NCBI RefSeq assembly: GCF_014695575.1
Contig: NZ_JACJOO010000064.1
Span: 62,001-126,000 of the forward strand
From: Leptolyngbya sp. FACHB-8
GTDB lineage: Bacteria; Cyanobacteriota; Cyanobacteriia; Elainellales; Elainellaceae
Length of the DNA stretch: 64,000 nt
Reading direction: 5' to 3'
A model generated the notes under the pieces. The model did not search any database and was not told where the DNA came from. It saw only the letters and a list, made by a program, of their open reading frames with translations. Shown piece by piece: positions 35,524 to 44,159 of this stretch; positions within the stretch are counted from its first letter, which is position 1, and each line of letters starts with the position of its first letter. The position numbers were made by a program, and so were the translations under genes.

Positions 35524-35847
35524 CGGGTGAAGAGCTACTCACCCCACTGGCTAACCGATCGAGCCACAGCTCATGCTGCCAGGAGGTGCTGTTTTAGACG
35601 TGTGGTTGGTTGTTGTGAGAGAAGAACTGTAACCTTGGCCCGGTGAGTTAGGACATCACGATTGAAGGCAATGCCTTCAATCGTGATGTCCTAACTCACC
35701 GGGCGATAGCAATAAGCGCCCCTCTCACAACAACCAACCACATTTTTGCAACACGACCTGTCAGGCCAGAATAGGGGATGGAAATAGGGCAATACACTGA
35801 AGGCATTCAGTTCCTGTCATTTCGAAAGACTATAAAGGGGTTATGTA
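35524..35847. other. Intergenic region with nested hairpins
   Basis: Most of this 324-bp gap is the nested hairpin at 35601-35742. The rest carries no evident gene. AAAGGGG stands about 10 bp before the MscS start. Confidence 0.7.
35601..35742. repeat. Nested double hairpin (21-bp outer, 31-bp inner stem)
   Basis: The outer arms, TGTGGTTGGTTGTTGTGAGAG (35601-35621) and its complement (35722-35742), are perfect. Between them lies a second perfect hairpin, 35639-35669 with 35673-35703, loop AAT. The outer arm resembles the C-type arm (GGTTGTTTTTGTGAGAG), so the inner hairpin may have inserted into a C-like stem-loop. Confidence 0.85.
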
Positions 35848-37200
35848 ATGGTTCGATGCTTAGTTGGGCTGAGGCGCCTGGGGATTGTAGGAGTAATATT
35901 TCCCCTATTGATACTGCTGGTGCTGGGAAGCCCGGCGTTTGGCTTCACCCTCTCAACAGGAATTGCCCAGACTACCATCCTGACCAATCTAACCACTGGG
36001 GAGTGGGCTGTCGTTGCAATGGGCAGCATCCTGGCCCTGGCGATCATCCTGCATCTGACCTTAGGGCGGTTAGCTCGCCGTTCCTGGCTACCGTTTCTAC
36101 AAACGACGATTCCGCAGCCCGAAGGAGCTCCAGAATCCCGCATTTTGTCCGCAGAGACACTGTATCGCACTCTGTTACTGGGCAGTCGAACTGTGCTGTG
36201 GGTCGGGGTTGGCCTGGCCCTAACCCAGTTGTTTCCGATTACGCGTGTTTGGAGCGATCGCGTTCTCTGGGCCCTGGTTAGCAGTTTCACCGCCCCCATT
36301 CTCTCCCTCGGCCGCAGCCAGTATTCCCTCAAAGACATCATCCTGCTGGTGGTCATGATTCTGGCCCTGATCGCGATGTCTAAGACCGTAGCAGAAATGT
36401 TCAAGCGTCGGATCCTCTCCCTGGCCCGGATCAATCGAGGGATGCAGGAAGCGATCGCCGTCATTTTTCGCTATATCCTGATCGTCATCGGCGTCATGGT
36501 CTTGCTACAAGTTTGGGGGCTAGATATTAGCTCCCTGGCAATTCTGGCCAGTGCCTTGAGCGTCGGCGTTGGTTTTGGTCTACAGGATATCGCCAAGAAT
36601 TTTGGCAGCGGTCTGGTCCTGGTGTTTGAGCGCCCTATTCAAGTGGGCGACTTTGTCGAAATTGGCGAGTGCATCGGTACCATTGAGCGCATCGGAGCCC
36701 GCAGTACCCTCATCCGTACCCTGGATCAGGTGTCGATTATCATGCCCAACTCTCGCTTTCTTGAGCATGAGGTAATCAATTGGAGTCATGACAATCCCCT
36801 ATCACGACTGCATGTTCCGGTAGGAGTCGCCTACGGTTCTGATACTGAGCAAATCCGAGGCCTACTCTTGGAAGCAACTCAGAACCATCCCCATATCCTC
36901 AGCCACCCCAAGCCAACGGTGATGTTCACAGAATTTGGGGAGAATAGCCTTAATTTTGAGCTCCTTGTCTGGACCCGAGAACCCAGTCTGCAAGCTGTTC
37001 TCAAAAGCGATCTCAACTTTCGTATTGAACGCCTCCTACGCCAAAACGGCATTGAAATTCCATTTCCTCAACGGGATTTGAATGTACGAGGCACCCTACC
37101 CGTCACCCTACCCGATGGCGTGGTTGACGCGCTGCAACAGATGGCAGGGCAGACATCACCCGTCACAAAATCCACGGCTGATACACCGACGGACTCCTAA
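35848..37200 (+). CDS. Mechanosensitive ion channel family protein (MscS type)
   Basis: The product is 450 residues. A signal-like first helix (about 8-32) is followed by further membrane helices, the last of which is the pore helix around ASALSVGVGFGLQDIAKNFGSGL. The MscS beta-domain follows (VFERPIQVGDFVEI...IRTLDQVSIIMPNSRFLEHEVINWS), then the alpha/beta C-terminal domain to about residue 425. These channels release osmolytes under hypo-osmotic shock. The protein is longer than E. coli MscS, with extra N-terminal helices. It is a single gene with repeats on both sides. Confidence 0.93.
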   Translation: MVRCLVGLRRLGIVGVIFPLLILLVLGSPAFGFTLSTGIAQTTILTNLTTGEWAVVAMGSILALAIILHLTLGRLARRSWLPFLQTTIPQPEGAPESRILSAETLYRTLLLGSRTVLWVGVGLALTQLFPITRVWSDRVLWALVSSFTAPILSLGRSQYSLKDIILLVVMILALIAMSKTVAEMFKRRILSLARINRGMQEAIAVIFRYILIVIGVMVLLQVWGLDISSLAILASALSVGVGFGLQDIAKNFGSGLVLVFERPIQVGDFVEIGECIGTIERIGARSTLIRTLDQVSIIMPNSRFLEHEVINWSHDNPLSRLHVPVGVAYGSDTEQIRGLLLEATQNHPHILSHPKPTVMFTEFGENSLNFELLVWTREPSLQAVLKSDLNFRIERLLRQNGIEIPFPQRDLNVRGTLPVTLPDGVVDALQQMAGQTSPVTKSTADTPTDS

Positions 37201-37950
37201 TTTTTCGCAAACCGGTTTGGTTACACCCTTCTGACCATCGTTTTATAGCGATGTGCGAATTGGTTCTATACACAAGGGATAGGGTATGGGGTGTAAGACA
37301 CCTCATACCCTATCCCTTGTGTACTGGGCGTACTTGCATACCCTGGGGCTAGTCCAACCTGTGATCGCGGTCACAATTGGATGGCGATCGCAGACATATT
37401 CACCCCCCCGTAGAATCACTGAGAGAACCCTCAATTGCCCTAATACTGAAGATGTTGGTGCTCTACTTTTCGCCCCCAATCTATGCTGAATCTACCCCCT
37501 TTCCATCTGGCCATTGTCCACTTCTACGCAAACCTCTATAAAACCGTCACTTGTGAAGTAGCCCCAAAACCCAGCCAGCTCACTGGCCCCACTTGTGAAT
37601 CCCTTCAAAATGTCCCAGTTGAGTTTCAGGCTCTCCTGCCTGCCAAGGTCTATCCCCATTTACATCCCCAAAACTACCCCGTACCCGATTCAACTCAGCG
37701 GAAAAGATGGATTTGAGAATGAGCCACTCAACGGTAGAAGGCCTATGGTGGCGAGTTTAGAAACATCTCGGTAGCTCCGTAGCCATTCTCCGTACACAAG
37801 TATTTGGCTGATAGATCTTCCCCAAAAACACGGTCTCGATTCCCTTGAGAAAATGGCTTAGTAAGAGAGAACAGGACTTCAGGATTGGGAGTACGTGGCA
37901 TACCTACACCTAACCCTGAACCCCTACAGATTTTTCTATTGGGTGTTTCT
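37201..37950. other. Intergenic region MscS-radC
   Basis: After the hairpin at 37269-37323 I see no repeat family member. The frame 37483-37716 and the open extension of radC upstream of 37951 have no recognisable protein features. About 600 bp therefore remain unexplained. Confidence 0.5.
37269..37323 (+). terminator. 26-bp hairpin after the MscS gene
   Basis: Arms 37269-37294 and 37298-37323 pair with one G-T position around the loop AAG. It lies about 70 bp past the MscS stop. Confidence 0.7.
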
Positions 37951-38682
37951 ATGACCTATAGCTTGCGGGTGGCGGATTTACCCCTCACCGAGCGCCCCCG
38001 TGAACGATTGAAGGAATCGGGGGCACGCCACCTATCAACAGCAGAACTACTAGCTATTCTCCTGGGTACCGGACAAGGACCCGGGAAGCTTTCCGCCGTC
38101 GGTTTAGGGCAACATATTTTGCAGGTGTTGGGCAGTAGCCAGCGAGAGCCCATGACTGTCATGCGCACCGTCAGCATCCATGAGTTGACGCAAATCCCTG
38201 GGGTTGGAGATGCAAAGGCATGCACCATCATTGCAGCCGTGGAGTTAGGCAAGCGGGTATTTCAGTCACGGCCAAGCGATCGCCCCATTGTGGATGACCC
38301 GGCGATCGCCGCCGCCCTCCTGAGCCACGACCTGATGTGGCAAACTCAGGAAAAATTTGCCGTTCTCCTCCTCGACATCAAACACCGTCACCTCGGTAGC
38401 CACATCATCAGCATCGGCACCGCCACCGAAACCCTGGCTCACCCCCGCGAAATTTTCCGTGAAGTCATCCGTCAGGGAGCCACGCGAGTCATCGTGGCCC
38501 ACAACCACCCCTCCGGCAGCACCGATCCCAGCGCCGAAGACATTGCCCTCACCCGGCAACTGCTCCAGGGAGCACGCCTGCTAGACATTCCCCTCCTCGA
38601 TCACCTCATTCTAGGAAACGGAGACTTCGCCAGCCTCCGTCAAAAAACCACCCTCTGGGAAGAATGCCCCCAGGGAGCCTAA
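37951..38682 (+). CDS. radC: RadC family protein (JAB/MPN+ domain)
   Basis: The product is 243 residues. It has the N-terminal helix-hairpin-helix region ([17 protein letters not shown], about residues 76-92) and the C-terminal JAB metalloprotease-like domain with JAMM motif [14 protein letters not shown], and EX-type residues around [16 protein letters not shown]. RadC was once linked to recombination repair, but its biochemical role is unresolved. The frame is open further upstream (to 37885), but the conserved N-terminus [20 protein letters not shown] begins at the ATG at 37951. It is monocistronic, with A-type repeats downstream. Confidence 0.94.
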   Translation: MTYSLRVADLPLTERPRERLKESGARHLSTAELLAILLGTGQGPGKLSAVGLGQHILQVLGSSQREPMTVMRTVSIHELTQIPGVGDAKACTIIAAVELGKRVFQSRPSDRPIVDDPAIAAALLSHDLMWQTQEKFAVLLLDIKHRHLGSHIISIGTATETLAHPREIFREVIRQGATRVIVAHNHPSGSTDPSAEDIALTRQLLQGARLLDIPLLDHLILGNGDFASLRQKTTLWEECPQGA

Positions 38683-38710
38683 TGTCCAATCCGGTTGAAT
38701 AACCGTAATC

Positions 38711-38833
38711 AATCTCAACTCGGGATAAGTCCAAGAGTCCACTTGCCGTGCGCAGAACGCACGACAAAGTGAGCTTTTTCGAGGGGCACGCTTTGCGTGC
38801 CCCTCGAAAAAGCCCTTAACCCGAACTCAGGTT
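38711..38833 (-). repeat. A-type repeat element, copy A3
   Basis: The left end AATCTCAACTCGGGATAAG and the right end (38815-38833; reverse complement AACCTGAGTTCGGGTTAAG) define it. It has the same two-hairpin layout as A2: a degenerate core hairpin (CCACTTGCCGTGCGC...GTGCG) and a perfect one, CTTTTTCGAGGGGCACGC with its complement around TTT. It is 123 bp against 124 bp for A2, although the arms differ in sequence. Confidence 0.85.
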
Positions 38834-38844
38834 AAATAGAGCTA

Positions 38845-38884
38845 TGAGATGGGATATGTGACTACAGCTCCATATCCCATCTCA
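38845..38884. repeat. 14-bp hairpin
   Basis: TGAGATGGGATATG (38845-38858) pairs perfectly with 38871-38884 around a 12-nt loop. Confidence 0.75.
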
Positions 38885-38934
38885 TATCTTTCGGCAACGG
38901 AAAAGTTCTGTACTAACGCCCGCCAGCATAGCCG

Positions 38935-38990
38935 GATAGAGTTTTAGGGAGAAAGAAGCACGAAATGCCCCTCCTCCCTAAAACTCTATC
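38935..38990. repeat. 17-bp hairpin
   Basis: GATAGAGTTTTAGGGAG (38935-38951, first base G/C) pairs with 38974-38990 around a 22-nt loop containing GCACGAAATGC. Confidence 0.75.
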
Positions 38991-39181
38991 TGACCCTGTA
39001 CTCAGACACGAGGAAGAAAGAACACCTACTCCTCTACTTTCTCTGCCCCTACAGAAACCAAAAAATCGACATTTTGAAAGACATTCGAAAAAAAGCCTTT
39101 ACCACGTTGCAGGTGATAGCATCCTGCCTTATACTAAAGCCTCGAAATTAGTGCTCAACGCCAACGAAACGGCAGGAGGCA

Positions 39182-39553
39182 ATTATCCCTGAAACGTTAT
39201 CTCTAACGGTTAGTTTGAGAGGCAACCGCGAGGTGCGAGAAAACCTGCAGCTCTTCCGCCTTGCCGGTTTACTCGACGCATTTTCTGAGCCCACCTTCCG
39301 CAAAGTCATGGACAAATGCGTCGAAGATGGCCCAGCAAATCTGATCCTCGATTTGTCTCAAATTGACTTTATCGACAGTTCCGGTCTCGGAGCTCTAGTT
39401 CAGGTTGCCAAAAAAGCTCAGAGTGCCGGAGGCATGATTCAAATCGTCACCAACCCCCGGGTCACCCAGACGGTCAAGCTGGTGCGATTAGAACAGTTCC
39501 TTTCGCTGCAACCCTCAGTTGAGGTCGCCATTCAAAATGTCAAGCAGTCTTAG
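39182..39553 (+). CDS. STAS-domain anti-anti-sigma factor with apparent ATT/ATC start
   Basis: STAS proteins of this type relieve inhibition by an anti-sigma kinase when unphosphorylated. The DLSQIDFIDSSGLGALVQVAKKA stretch carries the serine usually phosphorylated (DSSG). Reading in frame upstream of the only standard start (TTG, 39215) gives IIPETLSLTVSL, which looks like the missing first beta-strand and resembles the N-terminus I recall in cyanobacterial homologues. No ATG, GTG or TTG lies in that stretch before the stop at 39149. A strong GGAGG (39175-39179) stands just before ATT (39182) and ATC (39185). The true start is therefore probably ATT or ATC. The gene overlaps mrnC by 17 nt. 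An RsbU/RsbW-like pair lies 7 kb downstream. Confidence 0.85.
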   Translation: MIPETLSLTVSLRGNREVRENLQLFRLAGLLDAFSEPTFRKVMDKCVEDGPANLILDLSQIDFIDSSGLGALVQVAKKAQSAGGMIQIVTNPRVTQTVKLVRLEQFLSLQPSVEVAIQNVKQS

Positions 39554-39980
39554 CTGCCTGACACCTGCCATTACCCCGGATGATTTACGCCGGTTATCAC
39601 CGGGGGTATTGGCGCATCTAGGCGATGCTGTGTACGAACTCTTTGTACGCACATCCTGCCTATTGCCACCCCGCCGCTTGCAGGCTTACCACGCTCAAGT
39701 TGTGCGGCAAGTGCGAGCCGAAAGCCAGGCTCAATCTCTCAAGGTTTTATTACCCCAGCTAACCCCCAGTGAACTAGAAATTCTTCGCTGGGGGCGTAAT
39801 GCGTCTCCTAGAGGCCCTAAGCGGCTTGATCCGGGCACTTACCAGGAAGCAACAGCCCTGGAGACGCTACTGGGCTATCTGTATTTATCCGATGCTCCCC
39901 GCCTGGATGAATTGCTGATGGCGCTGCGAGAACAGATGCAATTCGACGAGGCTTCCCCCTCCAGTTCGGCAGATTTGTAA
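39537..39980 (+). CDS. mrnC: Mini-ribonuclease III (MrnC)
   Basis: The product is 147 residues with a single RNase III catalytic domain and no double-stranded RNA-binding domain. The signature LAHLGDAVYELFVRT holds the catalytic acidic residues, and LDPGTYQEATALETLLGYLYL the second acidic cluster (usually RN...Y..AT.FE..LGYL). In Bacillus Mini-III matures 23S rRNA; cyanobacterial copies are thought to act in rRNA processing too. The ATG at 39537 lies inside the STAS gene, 17 nt before its stop, so the two are probably coupled. It is followed after 110 bp by rlmB, another 23S rRNA gene. Confidence 0.92.
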   Translation: MSSSLSCLTPAITPDDLRRLSPGVLAHLGDAVYELFVRTSCLLPPRRLQAYHAQVVRQVRAESQAQSLKVLLPQLTPSELEILRWGRNASPRGPKRLDPGTYQEATALETLLGYLYLSDAPRLDELLMALREQMQFDEASPSSSADL

Positions 39981-40090
39981 ACTTGCCCAGCTGGAGGAAG
40001 GGGGATCAATTTCAAGGTGCTAGGCTGGAAGCCGGCGAAATTTTTATTGTGCAATTCACTGTGCGGGCCTGAACAGGCCGGGGGAAATCT

Positions 40091-41713
40091 ATGGCAGCAA
40101 ATGATCGGAAATTTAACCGGGGTAAGCAAGACGGTTATAGCAAACCGTCTCGGCCCGGGACTAAGGCTGGCCCCCGGCGCCCTGACGCAGAGGGGGAAGG
40201 CTATAGCCGGGGAGGTGGCAAGCGATCGCCCTCCTCACGCGACTTTCGCCGCCCCGGAGAAGGCGGCTACTCTGACAAACCCCGCCCGAAGCGAGAAGGA
40301 CGCCCCGATCGCGACGGTAAACCCGAAGGTCGTCGTGATTCTCGCCCGGATAACCGCGGGGAATATCGGCCCAAACCTCGCCCGGATAACCGGGGGGACT
40401 TCCGCCGCGATGCCCGCCCAGAGAACCAGAAGGAGTATCGTCGGGACGATCGTGGCAATGAGAATTTCCAGCGAGAAGAACGCCCCTACGAGGCGCGTGA
40501 ACCTCGTTATGAGGATCGTCCTAAGAAAGACTTCCACCGCGACAATCGTCCGAGTGGCCCAAAGAAGGATTTCCGCCGCGAGGAGCGTTTCAGCAAGCCA
40601 CGCGACTTTGACCGCGAAGAACGTTCCAGTGGCAAGGATTCTCACCGTGAGGAGCGTTTTAGCAGCAAGGATTCTCGCCGCGAGGAGCGTTTCAGCAAGC
40701 CGCGCGACTTTAGCCGCGAGGAGCGTTTCAGTGGCAAGGATTCTCACCGTGAGGAACGTTCTCATGGGCCACGGGATGCTCAGCGGGAGGAGCGTTTCGC
40801 GAAGACACGTGACTTTAAACGTGAAGGGTCTGGTGATACGCGTAACTTCCGTCGTCAAGATTCTCATGCAGAATCTCACTCTCAGGCCCGCCGGGGTACC
40901 GCTGCGATCGCCACAACCGAGCGCAGCGAGACAGAAGAAAACCCTGATTTGGTCTATGGTCGGCACACAGTGCAGGCCTTGTTAGAGAGCGAGCGTCAAA
41001 TCAACCGCATCTGGCTCTTGCCCCACCTGCGCTATGACCACCGTTTCCACAGCCTACTCAATCAGGCCAAAGCAAACGGCACCGTTATCGACGAAGTAGA
41101 AGCTCGTCGTTTGAGCCAGCTCACCCAGGGTGCAACCCACCAGGGCATCGCCGCCCAGGTCGCCCCCTACGACTATTTGGAACTCTCCGTTCTAATTGAG
41201 CAGGCCAAAGCAGCAACCGAATACCCCGTGATTCTGGTTGCGGATGGCATTACCGATCCGCACAATTTGGGAGCCATTATTCGGACAGCAGAGGCTATGG
41301 GAGCACAGGGGCTCGTAATTCCCCAACGGCGTTCTGCTGGCATCACCTCGACTGTCATGAAAGTCGCAGCGGGAGCCATGGAAAACTTCCCCGTATCGCG
41401 AGTCGTTAACCTCAGCCGGGCTCTGGACGAACTCAAAGAAGCAGGTTTCTGGGTCTATGGTACCGATGCCCAGGCTCCCCAGACTATCCAAAACACTGAC
41501 CTGAAAGGTCCCGTCGCCCTGGTCGTTGGCTCGGAAGGTGAAGGATTGGGAATGTTAATCCAAAAATCTTGCGATGCACTGGTTGCGATCCCCCTAAAAG
41601 GCAAGACATCCAGTCTTAATGCATCTGTCGCAACAGGGATGGTACTTTACGAAGTTTATCGCCAACGGGGATCACAAAGCTGGACTCTTGATCCCCAAAA
41701 TCCAGTCAGATAG
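40091..41713 (+). CDS. rlmB: 23S rRNA 2'-O-methyltransferase RlmB (SpoU/TrmH family) with a long charged N-terminal extension
   Basis: The C-terminal half (about 283-530) is a standard SpoU enzyme: substrate-binding domain [21 protein letters not shown], then motif 1 [18 protein letters not shown], motif 2 [12 protein letters not shown] and motif 3 [17 protein letters not shown]. It methylates the ribose of G2251 (E. coli numbering) in 23S rRNA. The first about 280 residues are almost wholly Arg, Glu, Asp, Lys, Ser, Phe and Gly, with repeats such as [10 protein letters not shown] and KPRDF. This region is predicted to be disordered and RNA-binding. Cyanobacterial RlmB often has some extension; this one is long. 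GGGGGAAA precedes the ATG. The gene follows mrnC. Confidence 0.93.
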   Translation: MAANDRKFNRGKQDGYSKPSRPGTKAGPRRPDAEGEGYSRGGGKRSPSSRDFRRPGEGGYSDKPRPKREGRPDRDGKPEGRRDSRPDNRGEYRPKPRPDNRGDFRRDARPENQKEYRRDDRGNENFQREERPYEAREPRYEDRPKKDFHRDNRPSGPKKDFRREERFSKPRDFDREERSSGKDSHREERFSSKDSRREERFSKPRDFSREERFSGKDSHREERSHGPRDAQREERFAKTRDFKREGSGDTRNFRRQDSHAESHSQARRGTAAIATTERSETEENPDLVYGRHTVQALLESERQINRIWLLPHLRYDHRFHSLLNQAKANGTVIDEVEARRLSQLTQGATHQGIAAQVAPYDYLELSVLIEQAKAATEYPVILVADGITDPHNLGAIIRTAEAMGAQGLVIPQRRSAGITSTVMKVAAGAMENFPVSRVVNLSRALDELKEAGFWVYGTDAQAPQTIQNTDLKGPVALVVGSEGEGLGMLIQKSCDALVAIPLKGKTSSLNASVATGMVLYEVYRQRGSQSWTLDPQNPVR

Positions 41714-41829
41714 CCTACTTGAGAGCCTTGAATCTTTCGTTTAAACCCGTTAATTTGGGGGTGTTATTACTCCTATCACCCGATTAAAACCGACTAAAAC
41801 CTGTTTATCCTGGAAGCGGCCAAGAAATT

Positions 41830-42105
41830 ATGAGTGAGATTTGGACTAACATCCTGCATACATTGGGGCTTGCCTGGTGGGTGGAAGTGATCACAGAGTC
41901 ACCTCGCTGCACCTACTACTTTGGACCGTTCGCCAGCTCTGAGGAGGCAAATGCTTCCAAGCAAGGGTATGTGGATGACCTTGTACAAGAGGGAGCCCAG
42001 GGAATTAAGGTTGCTATTAAGCGGTGCAAACCCAGAAAACTGACTGTTTCGGATGAAGCTCCCGAGCTCAGCGGTCGTTCAACAACGCCACTATTTAGCC
42101 GTTAG
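41830..42105 (+). CDS. DUF1816 domain-containing protein
   Basis: This is a small soluble protein of 91 residues. The core LAWWVEVITESPRCTYYFGPFASSEEA (from about residue 14) is the DUF1816 signature, a cyanobacterial family of unknown function related in part to CpcD-type linker proteins. The C-terminal 25 residues are less conserved in character. The gene has its own start close to a GGCCAAGAAATT leader. It is 117 bp after rlmB on the same strand, and converges with the next hydrolase gene only 14 bp away. No terminator is evident between them. Confidence 0.85.
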   Translation: MSEIWTNILHTLGLAWWVEVITESPRCTYYFGPFASSEEANASKQGYVDDLVQEGAQGIKVAIKRCKPRKLTVSDEAPELSGRSTTPLFSR

Positions 42106-42119
42106 CTCCCATAGTTGCG

Positions 42120-43025
42120 TTATCGATCGACCGATTCTAACCCCTCAATGGCTTCGGGATGTCGCTCCAGCCATTGATCTAAGTCTCTAAGAACCAGGTG
42201 TGGAATTTCCCATGGAAAAAGGTGAGCGGTATTGGGGTAACAATGCCACTCACTTTGAGTTAAATGTTGAGCGGTTTCATAGCTGGACGCAGCCGTAATG
42301 TGGCGATCGCCCTCCCCTGCCATGACTAAACAGGGCACCTGAATTTTTTCTAACTCTGCCTGGCGGTTGTAGCGCTGACGCAAAGCTGTGTTGAGGGCTC
42401 GGTTTGCCTGGGGGGATGTTTTTTGATAGGCATACACCGCATCCTGAGCCAGGTATTGGTAGGTTTCTGGGGTGTGCTGATTAATCAGGTAGCGAAAGAG
42501 CGATCGCTTGCCAAACATCTCAATGTTCCAATCCCAACCGGGATTCGCCCAATTCACCAGGGCGGCCACCCCGGTGAACAGATTGTCTTGCCAGGAAATC
42601 GGTGGATGGCTGCCTCGAGGGTACGCCGCTGTTGCCACCAGAACTAGCCCACTGATACGCTCTGGCTGCCGGAGTGCCAGCTCCATCGCTAAAATCCCTC
42701 CTAGCGACCAGCCCAACACCAGACAGCGAGAGATATTCTGCCGGTCTAGCAGGGCCTCCAGATCTGCCAGATGATCTTCCATAACAAAATCTTCCTGGGT
42801 CTGGCTCTGCCCATATCCCCGTAAATCAGGGGCCAGAGTCCGAAAGCGGCGGGACAAGTGTTGGGTAAACACCGACATGCTCCGTCCGCACCCTGGGTGC
42901 CCATGCAAGCACAACACAGGATACCCTTCCCCTTGCGCCAACACATGCAAGGGATAGGCTGACTGAGAAGACGCATTAGAAATCAAACCAGACATAGGCT
43001 CCAGGAAATAACGTTGAACAATCAT
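42120..43025 (-). CDS. Alpha/beta-fold hydrolase
   Basis: The product is 301 residues. It shows the oxyanion-hole phrase HGHPGCGRS, the nucleophile elbow GWSLGG (Ser near residue 107), an acid in VMAGEGDRHI and a C-terminal histidine in NTAHLFPWE, a complete catalytic triad. The substrate is not readable from this; similar proteins include esterases and epoxide or haloalkane-type hydrolases. The first ATG at 43025 is used; an ATG ten codons on is possible. A separate, unrelated-looking hydrolase gene lies at 44156-45064, with the EI24 gene between. Confidence 0.85.
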   Translation of the reverse strand: MIVQRYFLEPMSGLISNASSQSAYPLHVLAQGEGYPVLCLHGHPGCGRSMSVFTQHLSRRFRTLAPDLRGYGQSQTQEDFVMEDHLADLEALLDRQNISRCLVLGWSLGGILAMELALRQPERISGLVLVATAAYPRGSHPPISWQDNLFTGVAALVNWANPGWDWNIEMFGKRSLFRYLINQHTPETYQYLAQDAVYAYQKTSPQANRALNTALRQRYNRQAELEKIQVPCLVMAGEGDRHITAASSYETAQHLTQSEWHCYPNTAHLFPWEIPHLVLRDLDQWLERHPEAIEGLESVDR

Positions 43026-43106
43026 CGGGGCGTAGCATTGGGTTCAGAATCTCTCGCCGTTTTCCTACTTTCCCCGAATGCTTCGCGTTACCTCAGCAAA
43101 TTTGCC

Positions 43107-44159
43107 CTAATCTAAATTCTGTTCCACAGCAGATTCAGATAGCGCGGCAGCAGATTTATCCACAATCGCTAAATCCCGTTCCTTCATCCAGGGATAAACC
43201 CAGTCACAGAAAAATAGCGTCCCTGCTGTCACACAAACGGGGATTGCGAGCAAGTTCACTAGTGGTACACTCACCAACACCAAACACACCAGCCCAAAAC
43301 TTGCGCTGGCAGGCAGTGTGCGTATAAATACGCCCAACTTCTCCCGAAACCGGAGACGGCGACGCTCTAAAGCAGAGTCTAGAAAATCAAGACAAACAAT
43401 GGTGCCAGCAAGAGCAATACTCAGGGGCGTAGCGATCGCCGCTACCAATGGAACAAACCCCAACACAAACAGCGGCACCCCCACTCCCAGGCTCAGCACC
43501 AGCTTCTTCAATTCATACAGAATGGCTCGGCCAATATCCCGCGCCACCCCAACTTCCACAATGGTCACCTGCCCTGTCTGCCGCTTTTCCAGTTCCTCAG
43601 ACAGCTTGCCGTACCAGGGAGCGCCCAGCAATACTCCAAACTGCAACAGGATAAACCCCGTAACCAGCAGCAGCACCAGGGTGAGCACCAAGCGCACCAC
43701 CCAGAGGAGCGCGATCGCCAACCAATCCGGAATTTCAGCAAACCAATTAGGTAACGCCGGTCGCCAACTGAAGCTCCATTGAGGCCAGGGAATAGACCAG
43801 TTAGAAGGGTTAAGCCAGGTGGGCCAGCTCACATGCCAGCTAGCAGGCCAGTGGGGAAACCATGCGGGTACATGGGTCATCCAGGCCGGAAAGGTAAAGT
43901 GCCAATCCGGTAAGGTGTCGGCCCAGGCAGGAATTTGCGCGGTCCAATGGGGAATGTCGAGGGCGATCGCATCCACCAGGCGCAAACCCCCTGTAATCAG
44001 GGCAGCATAAAGGGTAATCCCCAAAGCAAAGTTAATGGCAATGGGAATCAGGACATATCGCCGCAGGGGAGGGGTTTGAATCAGAAGCCACAGTGCCCGC
44101 AGGGGATAGACAATTCCTGCCAGCAACCCGGCAGGAATGCGCATCAGGCCGTTATTCAT
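43107..44159 (-). CDS. EI24/CysZ-like membrane protein with a tryptophan-heptad insert
   Basis: The product is 350 residues, with an EI24-type start (GLLAGIVYPLRALWLLIQTPPLRRYVLIPIAINFAL) and end (SFGLVCLVLVSVPLVNLLAIPVCVTAGTLFFCDW). EI24/CysZ proteins are membrane proteins; CysZ moves sulfate, but this one's role is unknown. Between the first and next helices (residues about 70-146) lies an unusual segment with 15 tryptophans. Trp occurs every seventh residue at 72, 79, 86, 93 and 100 and again at 125, 132, 139 and 146, mostly preceded by Pro and a small residue (PAW, PDW, PHW). The gene overlaps the upstream hydrolase by 4 nt, so the two are coupled. Confidence 0.8.
   Translation of the reverse strand: MNNGLMRIPAGLLAGIVYPLRALWLLIQTPPLRRYVLIPIAINFALGITLYAALITGGLRLVDAIALDIPHWTAQIPAWADTLPDWHFTFPAWMTHVPAWFPHWPASWHVSWPTWLNPSNWSIPWPQWSFSWRPALPNWFAEIPDWLAIALLWVVRLVLTLVLLLVTGFILLQFGVLLGAPWYGKLSEELEKRQTGQVTIVEVGVARDIGRAILYELKKLVLSLGVGVPLFVLGFVPLVAAIATPLSIALAGTIVCLDFLDSALERRRLRFREKLGVFIRTLPASASFGLVCLVLVSVPLVNLLAIPVCVTAGTLFFCDWVYPWMKERDLAIVDKSAAALSESAVEQNLD

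Larger units (their letters stand above)
38683..39181. other. Intergenic region with one A element and two hairpins
   Basis: This ~500-bp gap holds A3 (38711-38833), hairpins 38845-38884 and 38935-38990, and then a plain stretch ending in GGAGG ahead of the STAS gene. The frame 38965-39192 is derived from the repeat and is not a gene. Confidence 0.7.

Noticed and set aside
37483-37716. Frame of 77 codons before radC
   Set aside because: It has no recognisable feature, and its Pro/His-rich composition is unlike the neighbouring genes.
40235-40966. Minus-strand frame of 243 codons opposite rlmB
   Set aside because: It is the antisense shadow of the repetitive Arg/Glu-rich region, which yields long open frames by composition alone.
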